Below, piece by piece: positions 56,340 through 64,000 of a DNA stretch of 64,000 bases. The notes below the pieces were generated by a model. The model made no database searches. It saw only the letters and a list, made by a program, of their open reading frames with translations, and had not been told where the DNA came from. The position numbers and the translations under genes are program-made. Source of the stretch: Nectonema munidae (taxonomy: Eukaryota; Nematomorpha; Nectonematoida; Nectonematidae); assembly GCA_030549495.1 (NCBI GenBank), contig JAUIRK010000793.1, positions 41,001 to 105,000 on the forward strand, read 5' to 3'. Position 1 is the stretch's first letter. Each line of letters opens with the position of its first letter.

Positions 56340-57200
56340 TTCAAACATTATACACTACCTTCCCTATATTCGCAAAATAAAAAAAAAATTTTGTAGGTTG
56401 AAAATAATTTTTTCTTCTTCTTGTAAAGTGTAATGGAGTCTTTGTTCATATAAAAATTTTGAACGTTTTTCAGTCACGAGTGGAACGTTTAATTGCATTT
56501 GTTCATCGAGAATATGATCAAGGATATTTGAAGACTTTTCAAAACTCATTTTCTAAGCTTCTTCACTCCATGTATTTTAGGTTTCTTTCAATCAGCAGAA
56601 CAAAACTTATATTTGGGATGTTTATTAATACGTTGAATTGTTATAGATATACAATAATGTCACTTTGGGTTAAGTTAGGCAATATGGTTATATCATTTAT
56701 GCGATTTGTGATCAATAAATCTAACAGACTTTCATCTCACCACTTGGATCAATTCTTGTAGGATGTTTTTGAATGACTAGTTTCATAAAGTTTTCTTGAA
56801 TAAAGTCATCTTTCTTGAAAAAGTTTTATTCAGTAAAGTTTTCTTGAATAACTCAGGATAGTTGAAATCTCCAACAAATAAACGTAGTTAATCTTCAAAG
56901 TAAGTTCGTTTTTATTTGAGTAATTTTCTGAAAATTTTTAACAGTGCTTTCAAATTTATCAGTGTTTGAACTTCTAAAAACAACTGAAGATTCTTGTATG
57001 GTTATTATTAGAAGCTTTTATGCTCAAGATTTCAATTATAGTCTTGTCGACTCGGAAGGATGCAAGTAGAAAGTCAATTCTCTCTTGTATAGTAATATAA
57101 GTTTCTTCAGCAACTTTATAAAGATTCCCGTTTATGCAAATTCAAATGATTTTTTAGATAGAAGCTCATTGATAAACAAAACGACATAGCTATTAATTTT
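56340..57200 (-). mobile_element. LINE endonuclease-region fragment
   Basis: On the minus strand VGDFNYPELF (about 56870) is the GDFN motif of APE-type LINE endonucleases. It is followed by ENFMKLVIQKHPTRID, LLDLLITNRINDI, LPNLTQSDIIVYL (the SDH-region equivalent), and then KFLYEQRLHYTLQEEE in the frame 56549-56364, as in the linker before the reverse transcriptase. At least two frame changes separate these blocks. No reverse transcriptase follows. Confidence 0.7.
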
Positions 57201-57857
57201 AGCAATTATTTTAATGTCCTCCATTTTCATCAAGAATTTATTAAGCGTTTGTATGGATAGTTAGAATTAAAAGTTTTGATATGAAAATTATCTTCTTTGT
57301 AACAATCCTAATAATAACTTTTACAAAAAACGGAAATGGAAGTTTATTTCCTATATGCTCAAAGTGTATGTATATCTACTTTGAACATCGTTACTTCTGC
57401 ATATATATAATTCATGCACGGTGAATTTATAAGTTCAAAGATACTGTTCTCCTATTGGGGAAATTTTTCCTGAAAAGAAAGGAATAGAATTTCGTTTTTT
57501 GACTTATCATATGTGTTTGTGAAAATCAAGGTTAAAAAGGCAAGCAGATACACCTACCTCTTATCTTCATGAATCGCTTCTTATATGCAAACTATCATGT
57601 ATTATATATATCTGACATTTCTTTATGCAACTTCTACAAATCAAAAATATTATCCCATCACACATGCCCTTAAAGATAAAAAGTTCTTTTAATCGCAAGT
57701 TAGAATTATTAATTCAAGTGTCTATACACGAAATTGGGTCGTCTCCAATAAACTTGATTTTAGCCATTTTAAAAATTTTTGCATTTCAATTTATATTTTA
57801 AAACTTAGCAACTCTTGTAAAAAAAGAAGAAGAAGACATTACGTGTGGAATATGTAC

Positions 57858-58400
57858 GTCAGAAGTAGGGTGTCCATAAGTATCGAAAATTAGAAACCAG
57901 TACCGATGCCTAAAAAAACTTACAAAACCGGGAAATCCCGGTTCCAAACGGTTCCTTAAGGATATAGACAGCAAAAAGATGCAATGAAATTAACGTTTTT
58001 GATTTATTATAAACAGATGTACACGTTTTCTTTCTATATCATATTCATACTTCATTCATATAAAATCTTTTTTTCATTGTCATCTCATTTTAGTGGTAAA
58101 CGGAGAAAAGTGTGCAAACGACAAAAGTGTGCAGCAGAGAAAAAAAAAGAAAAATAAACTCTTTTGTCGTTTGCACACTTTTCTCCGTTTACCACTAAAA
58201 TGAGATGACAATGAAAAAAAGATTTTATATGAATGAAGTGCAGTAAAGTTTTATGCAAAGAATTGCATAGTGAAATAAATCAATTACAACTAAGTTATTC
58301 TCGGAACCGGAAATACTTTTCGGTTCCGAGACGGTTCCCAAATTTTTAGAACCGGGAACATCCCGGTATTTCAGTACCGGGAGCAAACCCTAGTCAGAAG
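57858..58400. mobile_element. hAT MITE with perfect 8-bp duplication and a perfect 79-bp palindrome
   Basis: GTCAGAAG at 57858-57865 and 58393-58400 flanks a 527-bp element running from TAGGGTGTCC to GCAAACCCTA. Subterminal CCGGGA/TCCCGG and GGTTCC/GGAACC motifs repeat near both ends. Internal arms 58049-58127 and 58161-58239 are exact reverse complements over 79 bases around a 33-base loop. No coding frame. The intact duplication and palindrome suggest recent movement. Confidence 0.9.
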
Positions 58401-58915
58401 TGTTTTGGAATAAATTTTATAATTTGATTTATTTAGGGGTGAAATGTGCAATTAATATGAAAATTAGAGAAGTTATGTAATTTGTTAGTTAGTTATAGTT
58501 AACTTGTTAATCATTTAGTTATATGATTAACAAGACAATTTATACTTTCTACACTAAAAATTCTTGTTGATAGACCGATTTCCTTCCAATAGTTTCAGAG
58601 CACATTACTACAAACTAAAATAAAATTCCTTTAACTATAGATGCTTCATTTATACATGATATAAAATTAGTGTCCTGTGCATGTCCAATCTGGTAGGGGT
58701 TGAGCGACCTTCATCCACAGAAAATTTTTGGGCTGGTTCGCTGAGGGTTTTTTTTTTATAAAAATGGGGGAAAACATTGGAGTTATCGACATATATCTAC
58801 ATCTAGTTGTGGAATTGGTTTGGTTCATTTCTCTCAAATTGTGAATTTTTATGAAACGCACTGCAACTATGAAGGAAAGATTCAAATTTATTCCTTATGT
58901 TTATTTATTTTTTTT

Positions 58916-59036
58916 GTGGGGTCTTTTCATCGTGAGCTTGTATCGAACTAATGAAAAAGTTGGCTTGATGCGGGATCGAACCCAAGACCTTAAGTTATCG
59001 AAACCCAGTACCTAACCAACCTTACTCACGCCCCAA
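58916..59036 (-). mobile_element. tRNA-derived SINE, copy 2
   Basis: On the minus strand GGGGCGTGAGTAAGG, GGGTTCGATCCCGC (perfect box B) and a shortened body ending GACCCCAC. The tRNA-like head matches copy 1 at nearly every base. Confidence 0.8.
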
Positions 59037-59827
59037 TTCCAATTCCAATGTTAATCACAAGAAAATATAATTTCCCTATTTTTGGCGTATAAACATACTT
59101 TCTTTACGTTTCAATACAATACAGTCACATATGTGTTTTTATGTCAAAGTAAATATAAGAATAGCTTATTTGGGCAATTTATTTTAAGGAAAGGAAAAGT
59201 TTTTCACGCTTTTTTGCTGTCAAGGACATGGTAACTTTATGTATCAAAAACAAGGAACATATGTATTGTGAATCAAATGATCTGATTGTAGAAAATGTCA
59301 TTTCCATTTTCAATGGAATGACTTGGAATGAATTTTTTTCCTAATAAACCTATACTAAAAATATAGGTAAAATGGAATTTTTTATACAGAAACAATTTTG
59401 GTTGTGCGTTGATGTTAAATTGCTAAATGTTTGATTGTAATATAGGTCGGGCCAGGAGCAATCTAACCCTAATCCAAATTTTTTAAATAAATCTAAAAAA
59501 AATAATTCATGTTTGAGATACTAAAAAAAGTAATACTGTACTTTTAAAATAAAAAAGTCCTGATGGTTAAAGTTATTTTTAAAGTTATTTTCTTGTTTAC
59601 ATGTAAGTCAAATTGTTAGAAATTTTAGTTCAATCTGAATTTTGTATCTTTGTATGCCTTCCTCTTATATAAATGTGATTTTTGCTTTTCCCCATATTTT
59701 ATGCCTAACCATCTTTGATATTTTTTTGATGTAAATTTCACACATGATGCAATATTTATACTGAACTTTTATATATAGTATTTTCTTCTTTATATCTATA
59801 CGAAATTATGGTGAATGATTTATAGTC

Positions 59828-60335
59828 CAGTGTTTCGCAAACTGTGTGTCGCGACACAGTAGTGTGTCCCAAAAACTTTCCAAGTGGGTCGCGAGATTTT
59901 TGAGAAATAATAAAAAGATACAGTTATCCCTCAATTAGCACGATTTCAATTAACGCGGTTCAATCATTAATTTTTGAAAACTTTCTCTCTTCTTTCGGCA
60001 TTAACCGAAATCAAATCCAAAAAGCGAGAAAGACTTCTCGGAATTGATGATGAAATGCGAGTTTGCTTGTCGTCTTTGGGCCCTCGATGGAATTTAATTT
60101 GTTCTCGAAAGCAAGCTCATTTGTCACACTGAATAAAATTTTATTGTTGCTGTTGCTTGTTCGCCCAGTTTCCTTCTGTTGTTACTTTAAATCTTAATGT
60201 TTAATGGATTACAAGGATGCTGTTCATTATAGTACTTCATTTAATAGTTTTTTTGAAATATTTGCTTGGTGGTGTGTCGCGAAATTTTTCTATGTAAAGC
60301 ATGTGTCGCGGCTCAAAAAAGTTAGGGAAACACTG
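59828..60335 (+). mobile_element. hAT deletion derivative
   Basis: Left end CAGTGTTTCGCAAACTG, right end reversed CAGTGTTTCCCTAAC. ATTTATAG (59818-59825, two bases off the end) and ATTTATAC (60336-60343) look like the 8-bp target duplication. TGTGTCGCG motifs are repeated near both ends. Most of the transposase is gone, but its last codons remain (next entry). A Tigger-like end lies at 59931. Confidence 0.75.
60001..60132 (+). pseudogene. hAT transposase, last 43 codons
   Basis: The frame reads LTEIKSKKRERLLGIDDEMR and closes RKQAHLSH before TGA. This is the C-terminal end of the hAT (ZBED5/FAM200-like) dimerisation region, where members end LxVxDELRxxLSxxxPxxxxLxxxxQxHxSH. No upstream transposase in frame. 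Confidence 0.7.
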
Positions 60336-60461
60336 ATTTATACACTTCTAAATTATTTCAATCTTTTTAATTATACCATTCTTCTACACTCTCTGATTCT
60401 ATTTTATTACTCTTCATTTTCTTACTTTAAATCAATTCCACATTTGGAATTGTATTCTGTG

Positions 60462-60616
60462 GGGGCGTGAGTAAGGTTAGTTAGGTAGCGGGTTTCGATG
60501 ATTCACGATCTTGGGGTCGATCTCGCACCAAGCCTACTTTCTCATAGTTCGATACAAGTGGCGCAATTGTGCCTTCTCGATGAAAACACCCCACGCTACC
60601 TTTACACCTACCTTTA
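60462..60616 (+). mobile_element. tRNA-derived SINE, copy 3 (longest)
   Basis: Head GGGGCGTGAGTAAGGTTAG, box B GGGGTCGATCTCGC (one change from consensus), body GTTCGATACAAGTGGCGC, end CACCCCACGCTACCTTTAC with a short repeated ACCTTTACACCT-type tail. A short inverted pair (AATTCCACA / TGGAATT) precedes it. Confidence 0.8.
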
Positions 60617-61570
60617 CATTGCTCGATTTCATTCTACATTTTGTTTTGAACGAAAAACTAATAATAATTGAATTTATATTGATTTAAAAAAATTAATCTC
60701 CAGCAAACTAATACTTACGCCTTCTTTCACAAAAGTGGCGAGAAAAAAGAATAGCTAATCAATAAGCGACACTAAATTAAAATCACTAACTTTTATTTCT
60801 TTGATGATGATTGTTTATTGTTATTATCATTATTAAGATTTAGGGCTTTACTTTTAAAATTTTTACCAGTAAAATGAAATGGAAAATTGCAACTGTTATC
60901 GAATTATTTTGAAATGTAGATAAGCGCAACTGACAAACGCTTGCCTTTGTCAAATGCCTTTTTTTCTTGGAGCAAAGTTTGTGTATTTTAACAAAAAGAC
61001 ACGCACACACACACACACATATACACATATATATATATAAATATAATATTGATTTCAAAGTATTGACTAACAAAAAGTTAATTATTTTTTTACTCTCGAT
61101 GTATATTGTATAGCTAAATACATAATGAATAGTATAGGCTAAACTAAGGATTTGCTCCTCTATACTCAACTTGTAATGTATATATATATATATAGTGTAG
61201 GTAGATTTAAATAAAGTTCCAACTCTTATCATCATCTATGTCATTAAGTGTAATTGGCCTTACCTTTTTGAAGAAGTGAATGGAATCTCTCTCTCCACAC
61301 ATCTTCCTCTCATCAGACAAATCCACACACCTTTCTTCCTCCATCCGATATTGAATATGTGTGCGTGTATGTGTGTTTGTGGATGTGTGTGTTTCAACAT
61401 ACTCATAGTGTTTTAAAATAGAATGTTTTCATATCCTTATATGTGTATATCAGGTAAATATATCAGCTACCTATATCTATATATCCATCCATACGTATGT
61501 GTGGATAAATGAATCTCAAAATTGTGTTATACATTACATGATGTATGTTGCATATAATACGATATTTGTC
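60617..61570. other. AT-rich stretch with (CA)n and (TA)n runs
   Basis: (CA)n then (TA)n at 61004-61038 and another (TA)n at about 61178-61194. No gene recognised. Confidence 0.5.
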
Positions 61571-61581
61571 TTTCGGCTATT

Positions 61582-61973
61582 TTGGAGATATGGAAAGGAA
61601 AAAAATTGAAGCATGGAAAAGAGTTTTTTCGCGTTGCAAAGAATCTTCAATGCGTAGAAGTTGGTTTGGATAGCTCTGTGCAGAAACATCATCATATCCT
61701 CCTCACCATCACAGCCTTTTTCCTTTTAATTCCAGTTTCCACTGTTCCTCTCTATCACCACATCACAAGTTTTCTAAAAAAAAATTCTTTCACGTCTTTT
61801 GCTGCAAACATTGCACTCTCCAAATCTCCATTCCTAAGCAGCACTTCATGCCAAGCAAAGATAGAGGCAGGATGCACACAACCAAAACAAAGTCTTGACC
61901 CAATCAGAAATAGTGAATGATTTGTTAGAAATCTCATATCTCGCAAAAAGTTTATGCTTGTTAAGTTGTTCAT
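61582..61973. other. GC-richer patch with overlapping open frames on both strands
   Basis: A + frame of 112 codons (61582-61920) and a minus frame of 72 codons (61973-61755) overlap. The minus one contains GSRLCFGCVHPASIF and DLESAMFAAKDVKEFF, composition closer to real protein than its surroundings. No family is recognised and no splice sites decide the strand. It could be an exon or an unknown repeat. Confidence 0.25.
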
Positions 61974-62455
61974 TGTGTTCAGGATACACGAGAAGAAGTT
62001 AAATGCAAGTTATTCTTGTTTCGATCTTGCCGATGACATATGTGACGCCTTTATCTTTGAATGGAACATCATTTCTTCTCAGTCAAAAAGAGTAAGCTAG
62101 CAAATTTATTTTTTTTTTCTCAATAGGCGACACAGGTGTTTTAGGTGTACAAAAAGTACAACCACAACATCATTTATCCATCAACACATTTTTTGGCGAA
62201 AAAGCAAAAAATATTTTTTATTCTGACATTTTTATATCTTATAAATGCAAAAATTACTCCATCACTTTTCTTTGAAAGTATAAACATATGTGCTTTCTAA
62301 AAAACAATCAAAGGGCATGATTATGAATAATAATAATAATGAGAAGATATTTGACGCGAAATATAGATGATAGCTTTCAAATAATTGTAATGTCAATGTG
62401 AAAAAAAAAATGAAGACAAATGAATATAGATAAGTGTATAATGGGTACATTGTCA

Positions 62456-62705
62456 GTGCCGGATTAATATAGTAGCAGATGGAGCAGCTGCTACAGGCCC
62501 TGCGCTTAGTTGAAAAAAATGTTTTTTTGACTTTTTGTAATATCTTTTAGTTTGCTTCAATTCTTCTTTTATATTTCCTCCTTAAAATAAATGTTGGCTT
62601 TTGAATTTTGTGGTTTTATCTTTTTTGTAGTATCTAGAAAAATTTTATTAAAAAAATTTTTACTTCCTGTCTATCATTTGAGATCCCCCCCCCCCCCCCC
62701 CTCAT
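62456..62705. mobile_element. Possible hAT-like MITE end and C run
   Basis: CAGTGCCGGATTAATATAG followed by GCAGCTGCTACAGGCCCTGC is a frequent hAT-type terminus in invertebrates. The far limit is unclear; a run of 17 C with TCATAAGAAAT at 62686-62712 mirrors the GCGGATCYAG element ends. Confidence 0.4.
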
Positions 62706-63220
62706 AAGAAATGATTTTATTTCGATTAAAAAAATTCCCAAGAATATTTTCATCTCTTTTATGTATAAGATAATTTTTTTTAATCATATATATTCTAATA
62801 CGTATTTGAAAATCACAATTCACATATAATATTCTGCAAAAGAGTGCAGAATTTCCCCCCCGTATGCAGATAAACCTCAGGCATTTTAATCAACTTAGGA
62901 CAAAACAAAGGTCCAAAACAGAACAAATAATAAACAGCATCCAACTTAACTTCTCTAAAGATCTTCAAAGGAATTTAGCCATAAGAAAATCAAATACTCC
63001 GCAACGGATTTGGCGGAAAGTATATATACGTCGTTTTTGTAAGATTTCGGATGAAGTTATCCTCTTGCTAGAGTAACTTGTTAATAAATAATGAATTTGG
63101 TTTCTCAAAGAGTGATAAAAGTTACTTATCATCAAATAAATACTTATGAAGTGTTTTAATGAATTTTTTATGTTAACTATAATTTCATCATTATCAAGTA
63201 TATGCCGTAAACACAACAGA

Positions 63221-63290
63221 GCGCCCTATAGTTTGGAGGGTAGGATCTTGATCCTGTTGGTCTGGATTCGATTCCTCGTCATGATGATTC
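63221..63290 (+). mobile_element. tRNA-like SINE head, different from the main SINE
   Basis: GCGCCCTATAGTTTGGAGGG, a GGATCTTGATCC anticodon-arm-like hairpin and GGATTCGATTCC as box B are spaced like a tRNA. There is no acceptor-stem pairing, so it is not a working tRNA. Confidence 0.4.
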
Positions 63291-63452
63291 TCTATTTTAT
63301 CACTATCGAAGATTATTACGAAGAAAAATTAAAAAAAGAAACTAATTACACCGAGAGTGTTATTGCTATTAAAAATAGGATAGCATTATCTCTGAAAAGT
63401 TGCAAATAAGAGGAATCATTACTCGATTTCTCTATCAAATTGAAGGTTGCAT

Positions 63453-63571
63453 AAAGGTAAAGTTAGCTTCGAGTATTTTTATCTCAAGGTCCAAGTGCAA
63501 AGCTTGTATTGAACTATGAAGAAAGAGGGCTTGATTCTGGATCGAACCAGAGACCATATAGTATCGCAGAC
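63453..63571 (-). mobile_element. tRNA-derived SINE, copy 4 (diverged, head truncated)
   Basis: On the minus strand CTGGTTCGATCCAG, ATCAAGCC, GTTCAATACAAG and AACTTTACCTTTAT in the same order as copies 1-3. The first part of the head is lost at 63571. Confidence 0.65.
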
Positions 63572-63751
63572 AAATAGGAAATGATTTAATTGAATCAAAG
63601 TTGCAAGATTCATATCCTTTTAGTATATAATTTTGAAAAATATTTATCCTGAATTAGTATTTTATGTTCTAAATTCTATCATTGATCCAAAAGTTGATAT
63701 GTCTTTAAAAAAAATAGGAAATGATTTAATTGAATTAAAGTTGCAAGAATT
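63572..63751. repeat. Direct repeat of about 37 bp
   Basis: ATAGGAAATGATTTAATTGA followed by ATYAAAGTTGCAAGA occurs at about 63574-63609 and again at about 63715-63750 with one difference. The first copy abuts the broken head of SINE copy 4. Confidence 0.75.
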
Positions 63752-64000
63752 AATTAACATTTCCTGGAAAGTATTAGCTTACAAAAGTGCGTTTAAATAT
63801 ATTTCATTTTAAGTTCAGAGTTATGATATTTTCGTTTATAAAGGGGTCTATAAAAATATGTAAAAATAAAAATGAAATAAAATTTATGGGTAAAAAATAC
63901 GAAAATGATGAGAAAGAAATTAATCTGATGTGCAGATCCTAGTCTTTGAAGTTTAGTATATGATCATTTGCAATTAGAGATGTAAAAAAACCGAAAAACT

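Overview
The window is AT-rich DNA (roughly 70% A+T) from an invertebrate animal. Genes are sparse, introns are kilobases long, and most of the remainder is transposon debris. The C-terminal domain of the largest gene is of the spongin short-chain collagen (C4) type, which is known from sponges, cnidarians and several other invertebrate phyla. I cannot name the phylum from the sequence; a sponge, cnidarian or lophotrochozoan would all fit.

Two host genes are supported. (1) An intronless class A-like seven-transmembrane receptor of 289 residues at 8919-9788 (+), GC-richer than its surroundings. (2) A collagen gene of about 36 kb on the + strand, 16146-52037. It has a probable N-terminal exon with one membrane segment, a Cys-x-x-Cys entry exon, seven consecutive collagen exons of exactly 126 bp (14 Gly-X-Y triplets, all phase 0), one long collagen exon ending in a second Cys-x-x-Cys, and two exons for the cysteine-rich C-terminal domain. 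Splice phases agree throughout except between the first exon and the exon at 23955, so at least one exon was not found.

Region by region. 1-8900: MITEs, a broken pogo/Tigger transposase (5270-6846) and a LINE reverse-transcriptase fragment (7790-8435). 8900-9820: the receptor. 9820-16145: LINE remnants, the cysteine-rich tail of a piggyBac transposase, and MITEs that seem to derive from it. 16146-52250: the collagen gene, whose introns hold two well-delimited LINE insertions with target-site duplications (20637-22237 and 42957-44102), a Mutator-like MITE with 9-bp duplications (45826-46563), hAT-like elements, a foldback element, LINE 3' ends with (TTC)n or pentanucleotide tails, and SINEs. 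52250-64000: no host gene seen; a further piggyBac-like MITE pair, a LINE endonuclease fragment, a hAT MITE with a perfect 79-bp palindrome (57866-58392), a hAT deletion derivative that keeps the last codons of its transposase (59828-60335), and copies of a tRNA-derived SINE.

The receptor and the collagen gene show no functional link. The most distinctive biology is the probable membrane-anchored, spongin-like collagen built from a repeated 126-bp exon. The mobile DNA records a broad community of cut-and-paste elements and non-LTR retrotransposons. No retrovirus-like or capsid-bearing element was recognised.
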